Of a DNA stretch of 64,000 nucleotides, positions 55,808 to 64,000 are shown in pieces. The translations under genes were made by a program, and so were the position numbers. Origin of the DNA: Pseudomonas frederiksbergensis (GTDB lineage: Bacteria > Pseudomonadota > Gammaproteobacteria > Pseudomonadales > Pseudomonadaceae); the NCBI RefSeq assembly GCF_035751725.1, contig NZ_CP142104.1, positions 558,001 to 622,000 of the forward strand, in the 5' to 3' direction. How positions within the stretch are numbered: the stretch's first letter is position 1; each line of letters starts with the position of its first letter. The notes under the pieces were generated by a model. That model had not been told where the DNA came from. It made no database searches and was given only the letters and a program-made list of their open reading frames with translations.

Positions 55808-56668
55808 TCAGGCGTTCGGCAGTGCCAGGGCCTGGCCCATCTGCACCGGCGAGCCGGCCACCAGCTCTTCGCTCCACTTCACCTGGTCCGGCCCGAACAG
55901 CACGATGGCGGTCGAACCCAGCTTGAAGCGCCCCAGTTCGGCGCCTTTTTCCAGATGTATCGGCCCGCGGGCCGCTTCGTCATAGCGGAAGGTTTTCAGC
56001 TCGCGCTTGGGCGGCGTCACCAGGCCGGCCCAGACGGTTTCGATGGACGCGACGATCATCGCGCCCACCAAGACCACGGCCATCGGCCCGCGCTCGGTGT
56101 CGAAAATGCACGCGACGCGTTCGTTGCGGGCAAACAGCTCCGGGACGTTTTCGGCGGTGGTCTGGTTGACCGAGAAAATCCGGCCCGGGATGTAGACCAT
56201 TTCCCGCAGGGTGCCGGCCAGCGGCATGTGCACGCGGTGATAGTCCTTGGGCGACAAGTAGATCGTGGCGAAGTCGCCGCCCATGAACGGCGCCGCGTTG
56301 GCCGCGTCACCACCCAGCAGTTCCAGCACGCTGAAACTGTGGCCCTTGGCCTGGAACACCCGGCCATGTTCGATCGGGCCAAGCTGGCTGACGGCGCCGT
56401 CGGCGGGGCTGAGGATCGCGCCGGGTGTTTGGTCCAGGGGCCGCGCGCCGTCTTTCAGTGCTCGGGTGAAGAACGCATTGAAGTGCTCGTACGCGGTGAG
56501 GTCTTCCACCAGCGCCTGGGACATGTCGACCTGGTAGCGCTTGGCGAACCAGGCCGTGAAGGCGTTCTTGAACCAGCGTACGCGGCACTCGGCAATGCAG
56601 CCGGCCAGTCGCGACAACAGATGGTGCGGCAGCAGGTACTGGGAGAGGATGAACAAGCGGTTTTTCAT
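55808..56668 (-). CDS. psd: Phosphatidylserine decarboxylase proenzyme
   Basis: Psd converts phosphatidylserine to phosphatidylethanolamine at the inner membrane. The 286-residue proenzyme has the self-cleavage site LGST near residue 251; the Ser becomes the pyruvoyl group of the small subunit. Other conserved parts are [11 protein letters not shown] and [18 protein letters not shown]. The ATG overlaps the stop of rhdA (TAATG). Confidence 0.96.
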   Translation of the reverse strand: MKNRLFILSQYLLPHHLLSRLAGCIAECRVRWFKNAFTAWFAKRYQVDMSQALVEDLTAYEHFNAFFTRALKDGARPLDQTPGAILSPADGAVSQLGPIEHGRVFQAKGHSFSVLELLGGDAANAAPFMGGDFATIYLSPKDYHRVHMPLAGTLREMVYIPGRIFSVNQTTAENVPELFARNERVACIFDTERGPMAVVLVGAMIVASIETVWAGLVTPPKRELKTFRYDEAARGPIHLEKGAELGRFKLGSTAIVLFGPDQVKWSEELVAGSPVQMGQALALPNA

Positions 56669-57504
56669 TAACTGTCCTTAACAATCTTCAAAGGCTCAAT
56701 GGGCGTGTCGGGGTGGTTGCCCCATTCGCCCCAGGAACCGGCATAGGCTTTGACTCGCGGATAACCGAGCGCCTTGGCCACCAGATAGGTGAAGCCGGAG
56801 CGGTGGTGGGTCTGGCAGTGAGTGATGATTTCTTTGTCGGGGGTTATGCCCAACTGGTCGAGAATTTGCGGCATGTCCTTGCGGATGCGCAGGCTACGCG
56901 CCGGGTCCATGCCCGCGGTCCATTCGAAATTGACCGCGCCTGGTATGTGTCCGCCCCGTGCCGCGACGACTTTTTCACCGGAATACTCCAGCGGGCCGCG
57001 TGCATCCCAGATGGCCAGGTCCGCAGCGCCAAGACGGCTTTGCAGATACTCGCGAGTGGCGGTGGGTTCGTCGTGCAGCACCAGGTCGACGGGACCTGCG
57101 GCCGGTGCTGGGACGTCAGTCGACACCGGCAGGCCTTGGTCAAGCCAGGACAACAGGCCGCCGTCCAGGTAGTGATAATTCGAGTGCCCGATCACATCGA
57201 GCAACCAGATAAAACGTCCGGCCCAGCCGCCGCCTTCCTCGTCATACACCACGTAGACCGCGCCTGGGTTGTGCCCAAGTCCGCCGAACAGCGTTTCCAG
57301 GTCGGCCTTTGCCGGCAACAGGCCCGGCGCCGGAGGCTGGCCCAGTTGCGTGCGTTTCGGATCGACGAAGCGTGCGCCGGGAATGTGGCCGGTGCTGTAG
57401 CGCTCGGCGCTGGTCAGGTCTACCAGAATCAGGTTGGGAGCATCGAGACGCGGCAAGAGCTCGTTCGGCTCGATTACCAGCGGCAAGCCAGAGAAGTCAG
57501 GCAT
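56668..57504 (-). CDS. rhdA: Thiosulfate sulfurtransferase (rhodanese)
   Basis: RhdA transfers sulfur from thiosulfate to cyanide or other thiophiles. The 271-residue protein has two rhodanese domains; the C-terminal one has the active loop CQTHHRSG with Cys230, identical to the motif in Azotobacter vinelandii RhdA. ATG 57504 gives [16 protein letters not shown]. It overlaps psd by one base and they form a transcription unit. In pseudomonads it may serve in cyanide tolerance or sulfur delivery. Confidence 0.96.
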   Translation of the reverse strand: MPDFSGLPLVIEPNELLPRLDAPNLILVDLTSAERYSTGHIPGARFVDPKRTQLGQPPAPGLLPAKADLETLFGGLGHNPGAVYVVYDEEGGGWAGRFIWLLDVIGHSNYHYLDGGLLSWLDQGLPVSTDVPAPAAGPVDLVLHDEPTATREYLQSRLGAADLAIWDARGPLEYSGEKVVAARGGHIPGAVNFEWTAGMDPARSLRIRKDMPQILDQLGITPDKEIITHCQTHHRSGFTYLVAKALGYPRVKAYAGSWGEWGNHPDTPIEPLKIVKDS

Positions 57505-57547
57505 GTGAGGTCTCCTGGTGCGCAAAAGGGAAAGGATTGTAGCAAGT

Positions 57548-59086
57548 TCAGCGGCCACGGTTGGTAAAGCTGTGCAGCGCCCTTTCGATGCATTGCACGG
57601 TTTTGCCGAAAGCCTGCACGGTCACGTCCGAAAACGGCCCGCCGCCCTGGTCCGCAACCACCAGCATGATCACCCGTCCATTGCAGGTCAGCGAGCGCAA
57701 CAGCAAGTGCTCGCCCCGGAACAGGGCGCGCAGGCCCGGCGGCAGCAAGGCAGAAAACTGCGCGTTGTTCTCGGGATTCAGGCGTACCTGGGCCTGTTGG
57801 CCCAGTAGTCGCTGCAGGACCTTGCTCTGGCTGATTGAGAAGCTCATCGCCGCTGCTTCCTTGGGCAGGCCGGCGGTCTGGTGCACGCGCACGCTGGTCT
57901 GGCTGCGATCGGCCATCAAAATCATCACCCGGCGCATGCCGCACGCCGCCAGGGCGTTGCGCGCTGAAGTGGTCAGGTGCATGGCATTGCTGAAGGGGCT
58001 CGGTTCCACCAGCAGCTCGGCGCATTGCTTGCGCCATTGGGACAGGTCCTGGGCACTGGGTGGGGCGGCTGGCAACAAGCCGGGGTGCACGCGGCGGCTG
58101 CCTGAGGGCCAGATCAATGCCACGGCGGGGTGCCACAGGTCTGGCATGGCATGCTGGCGGGCACTGTTGGCGGCTTGCTGGTGCAACTGTTGCTGAAGCT
58201 CGTCCATCGGCATTTGCAGATACAGGCTGGTGAGATATTGCCAGCGGGCGAGGTGGGGGCTGTCCCACGCCTGGTGCGCCGCAAGTGCCAAGCCGTTGGC
58301 CAGCAACACGGTGTTGGCCGGCTGATTGAGCCAGCGTCGCAGCGTCGGGTCGTCATCCAGGCGGTTTTGCTGGCGCAGCGGATGTTCGCTGTCGCGGGCA
58401 ATGCGCAGTACTTTGACCAGTTCGCGGCGTTCATTGAGCAACAGGCGATAACCCTGTGCCACCCAGTTCGGAAGGCGCCATGCCTCCACCAGGGCGAGGC
58501 AGATTTTCAGCAGGCTGACGCCGAACAGTTCGCGCTCGACCTGTCTGGCGGGCTGGCCTTTATGGACGACCCGCAACTCCCATTCCCCCAACAAGCGAGG
58601 GTGAGTCAAGGCCAACGGCCAGAGCGGCGAGAGAAACAACAGGCTGCCCCAATGGATGTCCTGCCACAGCCGCGCCAGGCGGCTGGCGAAAAAGCCATTG
58701 GCCTGTTGTGTGGCGTGCTGGCTGATCAGTTGCACCTGGCGCAGGGCAACTGGTATCTGGTGCTCCGGCAGCGAGGGCAGGCGCGCGAGCAGCTCTTCGG
58801 TGCGCTTGAGGCCAAGGCGGTTTATCGCCACTTCGAGATTTTCCGCCGGCTCCGCAAGGGTGCCGTGGGTGTGATGATTGGCTTCGCGGATGACGCTCAG
58901 GGCCAGCGCCGGGCTGTCTTGCATCAACTCGGCAATATCGCGCAACGAGCGGCGGCTGTCGGCAATGGCCTTGCACACCAGGTCATGGCTGGCCTGGGGA
59001 ACCGGCAGGTGGACGCCTTCGAGCAGCTTTACCCAGCCTTCGAGCGTGGTCGGTCTTGGAGTCGGAACGTTCGTTTCGTTAGCCAT
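57548..59086 (-). CDS. HDOD-domain signalling protein
   Basis: A 512-residue protein with an N-terminal HDOD domain (about 15-220), seen in LEGVHLPVPQASHDLVCKAI, SVIREANHHTHGTLAEPAEN and VEVAINRLGLKRTEELLA-like order. HDOD domains lack the HD metal ligands and serve as binding modules in signal and motility regulators. The C-terminal third (about 375-512, with AACGMRRVMILMADRS and NGRVIMLVVADQGG) looks GAF-like. ATG 59086 is preferred over the longer frame. It diverges from motA, so a link to flagellar control is plausible. It is 43 bp upstream of rhdA. Confidence 0.82.
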   Translation of the reverse strand: MANETNVPTPRPTTLEGWVKLLEGVHLPVPQASHDLVCKAIADSRRSLRDIAELMQDSPALALSVIREANHHTHGTLAEPAENLEVAINRLGLKRTEELLARLPSLPEHQIPVALRQVQLISQHATQQANGFFASRLARLWQDIHWGSLLFLSPLWPLALTHPRLLGEWELRVVHKGQPARQVERELFGVSLLKICLALVEAWRLPNWVAQGYRLLLNERRELVKVLRIARDSEHPLRQQNRLDDDPTLRRWLNQPANTVLLANGLALAAHQAWDSPHLARWQYLTSLYLQMPMDELQQQLHQQAANSARQHAMPDLWHPAVALIWPSGSRRVHPGLLPAAPPSAQDLSQWRKQCAELLVEPSPFSNAMHLTTSARNALAACGMRRVMILMADRSQTSVRVHQTAGLPKEAAAMSFSISQSKVLQRLLGQQAQVRLNPENNAQFSALLPPGLRALFRGEHLLLRSLTCNGRVIMLVVADQGGGPFSDVTVQAFGKTVQCIERALHSFTNRGR

Positions 59087-59253
59087 GGTTGGACGCGATC
59101 TTCGCATGGGGTATCTACGCCCGGAGCGGGGCAAAATTGGCTTTTCGCCGGAACTGGCTATAGTCTGGCGCAGTTTTGCCGATAAGTAGAAGAAGAGATT
59201 TTTCAGCTTCCGAATATGACCTTGAACCCGACTTAAATAAGTACTTTCTATCT

Positions 59254-60105
59254 ATGGCTAAAATTATCGGCATCATTGTCGTGTTCGCGAGCGTGCTCGG
59301 CGGATACGTGCTTTCCCATGGCAAGATCGCTGCGTTGGTCCAGCCTTTCGAGGTGTTGATCATCGGCGGTGCCGCCCTCGGCGCATTCCTCCAGGCAAAC
59401 CCTGGCTACACGACGATGCATGTGCTCAAGAAATCCTTGAGCATGTTCGGCTCGCGCTTTACCCACACCTTCTATCTCGAGGTGTTGGGGCTGGTCTACG
59501 AGATCCTCAACAAGAGCCGTCGCGAAGGCATGATGGCGATCGAGGGCGATATCGAAGACGCCGCCGCCAGCCCGATCTTCGCCAAGTACCCGTCGGTGCT
59601 GAAAGACGAGCGCATGACCGCGTTCATCTGCGACTACCTGCGCATCATGTCGTCCGGCAACATGGCCCCCCATGAGCTGGAAGGTTTGTTCGACATGGAG
59701 CTGTACAGCCTCAAGGAGGAGCTGGAGCACCCCTCCCACGCGGTCAACGGCATTGCCGACGGCATGCCCGGCTTCGGTATCGTTGCGGCGGTATTGGGTA
59801 TCGTGGTGACCATGGCGTCCCTGGGCTCAGGCGACCAGGCCTCCATCGGCATGCACGTAGGTGCGGCGCTGGTGGGTACCTTCTTCGGTATCTTGGCAGC
59901 GTATGGCTTCTTCGGCCCGCTGGCCCACTCCCTGGCCCATGACGCCAAGGAAGAACTCAACGTCTACGAAGCCATCAAGGCTTCCCTGGTGGCCTCGGCC
60001 TCGGGCATGCCGCCGTCGCTGGCGGTGGAGTTCGGTCGCAAGGTCCTGTACCCGAAGCACCGTCCAAGCTTTGCCGAGCTGGAACAAGCGGTTCGCGGTC
60101 GTTAA
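59254..60105 (+). CDS. motA: Flagellar motor stator protein MotA
   Basis: MotA with MotB forms the proton-driven stator that turns the flagellum. The 283-residue protein has four membrane helices: IIGIIVVFASVLGGYVLSHG, FEVLIIGGAALGAFLQANPG, PGFGIVAAVLGIVVTMASLG and HVGAALVGTFFGILAAYGFF. The cytoplasmic loop between helices 2 and 3 holds charged residues that contact the rotor. ATG 59254 is used; the frame is open back to 59176 without a ribosome site. It is followed by motB 3 bp later. Confidence 0.96.
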   Translation: MAKIIGIIVVFASVLGGYVLSHGKIAALVQPFEVLIIGGAALGAFLQANPGYTTMHVLKKSLSMFGSRFTHTFYLEVLGLVYEILNKSRREGMMAIEGDIEDAAASPIFAKYPSVLKDERMTAFICDYLRIMSSGNMAPHELEGLFDMELYSLKEELEHPSHAVNGIADGMPGFGIVAAVLGIVVTMASLGSGDQASIGMHVGAALVGTFFGILAAYGFFGPLAHSLAHDAKEELNVYEAIKASLVASASGMPPSLAVEFGRKVLYPKHRPSFAELEQAVRGR

Positions 60106-60108
60106 GTT

Positions 60109-61155
60109 ATGGAAAATAACCAGCCGATCATCGTAAAGCGCGTCAAGCGCATTGCCGGCGGGCACCATGGCGGCGCCTGGAAAATCGCCTTCGCCGACTT
60201 TGCCACGGCGATGATGGCGTTCTTTCTGGTGCTGTGGCTGCTCTCCACGGCCACGCCGGAACAGAAAATCGCGATCGCCGGTTACTTCAAGGACCCGGTC
60301 GGTTTTTCCGAGAGCGGCACGCCGTACATCATCGACCTGGGCGGTTCGCCCGTCCTGGCGCCGGAGAACACCCTCAACCCCGAGGTCAAGTCCCAGCCCC
60401 AACCCGACAAGGCGACCGTCGACGCCAATGAGGCCGAGGGCATGGCCGAGCAGGTCGAGCGCGAGCGCCTGGAATTGCTCCTGCAAGAGTTGCAGAACAA
60501 GGTCGAAGAGAACCCCGAGCTGCAGAAGTTCAAGGACCAGATCCTGTTCGAGATCACGCCGAACGGCCTGCGCATCCAGATCATGGATGCCGATAACCGT
60601 CCGATGTTCGACTCTGGCAGCGCACGGCTCAAACCGTATTTCGAAGATATCCTGCTGGCCATGGCCGACACCATCAAGGCGGTGCCGAACAAGATCAGTA
60701 TCAGCGGTCACACCGATGCCAAGCCTTACGTGGGCAAAGGCGATTTCGGTAACTGGGAATTGTCGGCCAACCGCGCCAACGCGGCACGTCGTGCCCTGGT
60801 GGCGGGCAGCTATCCGGATGAGCAAGTGGCGCGAGTGGTCGGCTACGCTTCTTCGGCACTGTTCGATCGCAAGGATCCGTTCAATCCGGTCAACCGGCGT
60901 ATCGATATCGTGGTGTTGACCAGAAAGGCCCAGAAAGCCATCGAAGGTTCGCAAACCGACGATCCGGCGCCCGACCCGGCCCAGGGCGAGGCTGCGCCGG
61001 GTGAAGTGCCGGTGCCATCGGCCACGCCAGGCGCGGCGGTCGATCCGAACGCCTTGCCGGCGGACCAGCAACCCGTTCCGGCCCACGAATTGCGCGAGCG
61101 CTTGAACCTGTTCGACGACGCCGCGCCGAAACCGGCCGAACCGCCGGCGCAGTGA
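60109..61155 (+). CDS. motB: Flagellar motor stator protein MotB
   Basis: MotB pairs with MotA and holds the stator to the cell wall. The 348-residue protein has one membrane helix with the proton-carrying Asp30 in FADFATAMMAFFLVLWLLS, a plug/linker, and an OmpA-like peptidoglycan-binding domain with SGHTDAKPYVGKGDFGNWEL and LSANRANAARRAL. The Pro/Ala-rich C-terminal tail (about 285-348) is longer than in E. coli. The PA4953-type set is one of two stators in pseudomonads. A REP follows. Confidence 0.96.
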   Translation: MENNQPIIVKRVKRIAGGHHGGAWKIAFADFATAMMAFFLVLWLLSTATPEQKIAIAGYFKDPVGFSESGTPYIIDLGGSPVLAPENTLNPEVKSQPQPDKATVDANEAEGMAEQVERERLELLLQELQNKVEENPELQKFKDQILFEITPNGLRIQIMDADNRPMFDSGSARLKPYFEDILLAMADTIKAVPNKISISGHTDAKPYVGKGDFGNWELSANRANAARRALVAGSYPDEQVARVVGYASSALFDRKDPFNPVNRRIDIVVLTRKAQKAIEGSQTDDPAPDPAQGEAAPGEVPVPSATPGAAVDPNALPADQQPVPAHELRERLNLFDDAAPKPAEPPAQ

Positions 61156-61177
61156 TCTGACTGGCGAGAGCAAACCT

Positions 61178-61205
61178 GTGGCGAGGGGATAAATCCCCTC
61201 GCCAC
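61178..61205. repeat. REP palindrome after motB
   Basis: Same 28-bp palindrome as at 53877-53904 (arms GTGGCGAGGGGAT and ATCCCCTCGCCAC). It lies between the convergent motB and rsgA genes and may act as a two-way terminator. Confidence 0.88.
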
Positions 61206-61230
61206 TATTGTGTCCGGCTCACATTCCGGG

Positions 61231-62262
61231 TCAGTAAGTGCTTTCCGGCAGGCTGGCGATGATCGAGCGGTAGCTGTTCATCCTTTGCTGGTGCACACGA
61301 CCTTCTTCCAAGGCCTTGAGCAAGGCGCACCCGGGCTCGCGATCATGCTTGCAGTCGCGGAAGCGGCAGGTGCCGATCAGCTCGTTGAACTCGATAAACC
61401 CCGCTTCGACATCGGCCCGGCTGACGTGACCCAGGCCGAATTCGCGGATGCCCGGCGAGTCGATCAGTTCGCCGCCACCAGGAAAGTGGAACAGCCGTGC
61501 GGTGGTGGTGGTGTGGGTGCCCTGGCCGGACAGCTCGGACAAAGGCCCGACGCGGGTCTCGACCTCCGGCAGCAGGCTGTTGACCAGCGAAGACTTGCCA
61601 ACCCCGGACTGACCGACGAACACGCTGATGCGCCCGTCCAGTTGCCGCTGCAATTGCTCCATGCCGTTGCCGTGATGGGCCGAGACTTCCAGCACCGGGT
61701 AACCCAGGTCTCGATAGACCGACAGCAGGGCATTCAGCGCCGGGGCGTTGTGCTCGTCGATCAGATCGAATTTGTTGAGTAGCAGCAACGGCCGGATGCC
61801 TGCGTGTTCGGCCGCCACCAGGTAGCGATCGATCAGGTTGGCGTGAGGCTCGGGCAACGGGGCGAACACGATGACGATCATGTCGACGTTGGCGGCCACG
61901 GGCTTGAGCTGGCCTCGGCTGTCCGGACGGCACAGCTCGGTGTGCCGTGGCAATTGCGCGACGATCACGCCGATGCCCTGGTTGCCGGCACGCCAGACCA
62001 CTTGGTCGCCCGTCACCAGCGCCGGCAGGTTGGCGCGCAAGTGGCAGCGGAATACCTGGCCGGCCAGTTCGCCTTCCTGGGCCTCGACTTCGACCTGCAC
62101 GCCAAAGTGAGCGATCACCAGGCCGGTCTGTTCAGGACCCAGGTCGCCCCCCTCCAGGGCTTCGACAGCACTGGATTCGCGTTTGGCGGCGCGGGCGGCG
62201 CGCTCGCCCTGGATCTTTTCGATGCGCCAGTTTTGACGACGATTGAGTTGGCGTTTGGCCAT
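61231..62262 (-). CDS. rsgA: Ribosome small-subunit assembly GTPase
   Basis: RsgA is a circularly permuted GTPase that helps mature the 30S subunit. The 343-residue protein has an N-terminal OB fold, then G4 NKFD (163-166), G1 GQSGVGKS (217-224), G3 DSPG (268-271) and a C-terminal zinc finger with Cys299, Cys304, His306 and Cys312. ATG 62262 gives [18 protein letters not shown]; the frame is open further upstream into orn but antisense. It diverges from orn with a 109-bp gap. Confidence 0.96.
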   Translation of the reverse strand: MAKRQLNRRQNWRIEKIQGERAARAAKRESSAVEALEGGDLGPEQTGLVIAHFGVQVEVEAQEGELAGQVFRCHLRANLPALVTGDQVVWRAGNQGIGVIVAQLPRHTELCRPDSRGQLKPVAANVDMIVIVFAPLPEPHANLIDRYLVAAEHAGIRPLLLLNKFDLIDEHNAPALNALLSVYRDLGYPVLEVSAHHGNGMEQLQRQLDGRISVFVGQSGVGKSSLVNSLLPEVETRVGPLSELSGQGTHTTTTARLFHFPGGGELIDSPGIREFGLGHVSRADVEAGFIEFNELIGTCRFRDCKHDREPGCALLKALEEGRVHQQRMNSYRSIIASLPESTY

Positions 62263-62371
62263 GGGTGTTCCGTATGAAGAAATACAGCGAATAGGGTAAA
62301 ACGGCGGCGAGTTTAGCACGCCCAAGGGGCTGCCTAAGCTAAACTGCGTGGCTACGCCGAGGAGCTTCCCT

Positions 62372-62914
62372 ATGCAAAACCCGCAGAACCTGATCTGGAT
62401 CGACCTGGAAATGACCGGTCTGAACCCGGATACCGACGTCATCATCGAAATGGCCACCATCGTCACCGACAGCGACCTCAACACCTTGGCCGAAGGCCCG
62501 GTGATCGCGATCCACCACAGTGACGAGATACTGGCCGGCATGGACGAGTGGAACACCCGCCAGCATGGCGGCTCGGGCCTGACCCAACGGGTGCGCGAGA
62601 GCACGATCAGCATGGCCGAGGCTGAAGCCCAGACCATCGCTTTCCTTGAGCAATGGGTGCCGAGGGGCAAGTCGCCGATCTGCGGCAACAGCATCTGCCA
62701 GGACCGTCGCTTCCTGTACACCCACATGAAATCCCTGGAAAGCTACTTCCACTACCGCAACCTGGATGTCTCGACCCTCAAGGAGCTGGCGGCCCGCTGG
62801 GCCCCTGAAGTTCGCGACAGTTTCCAGAAAGGCAGCACGCACCTGGCCCTGGACGACATCCGCGAGTCCATTGCCGAGCTGCAGCACTACCGCAAGCACT
62901 TCATCAAGTTCTGA
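62372..62914 (+). CDS. orn: Oligoribonuclease
   Basis: Orn degrades very short RNAs, including pGpG from c-di-GMP turnover, and is essential or important in pseudomonads. The 180-residue DEDDh exonuclease shows IDLEMTGL (Asp, Glu), [11 protein letters not shown] (Asp) and [11 protein letters not shown] (His, Asp). ATG 62372 follows GAGGAG; the longer frame from 62348 has no such site. It sits next to rsgA, as in P. aeruginosa. Confidence 0.97.
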   Translation: MQNPQNLIWIDLEMTGLNPDTDVIIEMATIVTDSDLNTLAEGPVIAIHHSDEILAGMDEWNTRQHGGSGLTQRVRESTISMAEAEAQTIAFLEQWVPRGKSPICGNSICQDRRFLYTHMKSLESYFHYRNLDVSTLKELAARWAPEVRDSFQKGSTHLALDDIRESIAELQHYRKHFIKF

Positions 62915-62928
62915 TCGAAAGCGCTTCT

Positions 62929-63047
62929 GTGGCGAGGGAGCTTGCCCCCGCTCGGCGGCGCAGCCGTCGCAAACCGGACAACTCGGTCTGCCCCCGAGAC
63001 TGTTGGGGCCTGCTTCGCAGGCCAGCGGGAGCAAGCTCCCTCGCCAC
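62929..63047. repeat. REPIN after orn
   Basis: GTGGCGAGGGAGCTTGC at the left and GCAAGCTCCCTCGCCAC at the right pair over a 119-bp span. The middle holds further short inverted pieces (for example GGCCTGCTTCGCAGGCC at 63007-63023). Confidence 0.85.
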
Positions 63048-63140
63048 GGGGCGGTACCCAAGCAGAAGACGGGCCCTTGCCCTCTTTTGGTGCCCGCCCA
63101 AACTGGCTAGACTGCGCGCCTTCCCGCAAGGACCGCCACC

Positions 63141-63752
63141 ATGTTGCTGATGCTGTATCTGATCGCCATTACCGCCGAAGCCATGACCGGCGCGCTGTCT
63201 GCCGGGCGGCGCGGCATGGATTGGTTCGGCGTGGTGCTCATCGCCTGCGTCACGGCGCTGGGCGGCGGCTCGGTGCGGGACGTGCTGCTCGGCCATTACC
63301 CGCTCACGTGGGTCAAGCATCCCGAATATCTGGTGCTGACGACTGCGGCAGCCATGCTGACGGTATTCCTGGCGCGCTGGATGCGTCATCTGCGTTCGTT
63401 GTTCCTGGTGCTCGATGCCGTGGGCTTGGTGGCGTTCACGCTGATCGGCTGCATGACCGCGCTGGAAATGGGGCACGGCATGTTGGTGGCCTCGGTCAGC
63501 GGCGTGATTACCGGAGTGTTCGGCGGTATTCTGCGGGACATCTTCTGCAACGATATTCCATTGATCTTCCGTCGTGAGCTCTACGCCAGCGTCTCGTTCG
63601 CCGCAGCGTGGTGTTATCTGCTGTGTGTGTTCCTGCAACTGCCAAATGAACAGGCGATCCTCATCACCTTGTTCGGCGGTTTTCTGCTGCGACTCCTGGC
63701 AATCCGCTTTCACTGGGAAATGCCGAAGTTCGTCTACAACGACGAAGTCTGA
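63141..63752 (+). CDS. TRIC-type (UPF0126) membrane protein
   Basis: A 203-residue inner-membrane protein with seven hydrophobic segments and two related halves, of the trimeric intracellular cation channel family. The repeat signatures are GGGSVRD (41-47) and GGILRD (128-133), where the helices kink at the pore. It may conduct K+ or another cation; the bacterial role is unsettled. Its 3' end overlaps the convergent queG gene by 19 bp. Confidence 0.9.
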   Translation: MLLMLYLIAITAEAMTGALSAGRRGMDWFGVVLIACVTALGGGSVRDVLLGHYPLTWVKHPEYLVLTTAAAMLTVFLARWMRHLRSLFLVLDAVGLVAFTLIGCMTALEMGHGMLVASVSGVITGVFGGILRDIFCNDIPLIFRRELYASVSFAAAWCYLLCVFLQLPNEQAILITLFGGFLLRLLAIRFHWEMPKFVYNDEV

Positions 63753-64000
63753 CGCTCGGCGTGCTGGCGCAGTGCCCACTCCACGTGTTCGCGCACCAGT
63801 TCCGACGGATAATCGCGCCGCGCCTCCAGCGCCTGCAGCACCGGAATCGTTGACGGCGCGTTGCCCAGGCCTACCGCGAGATTGCGTAGCCAGCGTTCAT
63901 AACCGGCACGACGCAAGGGCGAGCCTTCGGTACTGCTGAGGAATTTTTCCTCGTCCCACATGAACAGCTCCGCCAGCCCGGCGTTGTCCAGGTTGTGTCG
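63734..64000 (-). CDS. queG: Epoxyqueuosine reductase, C-terminal part
   Basis: QueG performs the last step of queuosine synthesis in tRNA, a cobalamin-dependent reduction. Only the last 88 residues are inside the window. They include EEKFLSSTEGSPLRRAGYER and WLRNLAVGLGNA, followed by a HEAT-like end, which match the C-terminus of QueG. The iron-sulfur and cobalamin parts lie outside. Its place next to orn agrees with P. aeruginosa PA4950. Confidence 0.88.
   Translation of the reverse strand, partial: RHNLDNAGLAELFMWDEEKFLSSTEGSPLRRAGYERWLRNLAVGLGNAPSTIPVLQALEARRDYPSELVREHVEWALRQHAERQTSSL

Overview
The window is chromosomal DNA from a Pseudomonas, most likely of the P. fluorescens group. The basis is high-GC coding sequence, gene content and order that follow the P. 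aeruginosa PA5016 to PA4950 segment as I remember it (aceF-aceE-glnE, waaFCGP, msbA, hldE, waaA, thiC, nudF-cpdA-parE-parC, serB, psd, rhdA, motAB, rsgA, orn, queG), and many REP/REPIN palindromes of the kind typical of fluorescent pseudomonads. I saw no rRNA, tRNA, CRISPR array, transposase or prophage gene.

Layout. 1-478: start of a PhoD-like phosphatase gene, cut by the window edge. 479-8395: pyruvate dehydrogenase genes aceE-aceF on the minus strand, diverging from glnE; a 15-bp inverted operator-like pair lies between them. 8543-15507: LPS inner-core operon waaF-waaC-waaG-waaP plus three further kinase-fold genes, with almost every stop overlapping the next start. 15724-22191: outer-core/ligation block (carbamoyltransferase, two glycosyltransferases, O-antigen-ligase-like protein, two pyruvyltransferase-like proteins), visibly richer in A/T and less biased in codon use than its neighbours. 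22198-26798: kinase-like 'toluene tolerance' gene, msbA, cysC and hldE. 27005-33661: an unrecognised gene, a conserved hypothetical gene, a reductase/oxidoreductase pair, an SMR efflux gene with a divergent LysR regulator, and waaA (Kdo transferase). Together these genes make, phosphorylate, decorate and flip lipid A-core.

33717-39561: TolC-family gene, TPP riboswitch with thiC and cytX (thiamin), and an RsiV-like lipoprotein gene. 39776-49864: the conserved nudF-yqiB-cpdA-yqiA-parE cluster, then two small genes and parC. This cluster is interrupted between cpdA and yqiA by about 1.8 kb made of two long inverted repeats around a small DUF6124-type gene. That gene has an elaborate leader whose strands can pair in alternative ways, one of which hides the ribosome-binding site. 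This is the strongest candidate in the window for something not yet described.

50043-64000: PqiC-like lipoprotein, a HAMP membrane protein with a degenerate cyclase-like end, serB, an atypical PilZ-like protein, psd-rhdA, an HDOD protein, flagellar stator genes motAB, rsgA, orn, a TRIC-type channel and the 3' end of queG. REP elements sit in many of the intergenic gaps.
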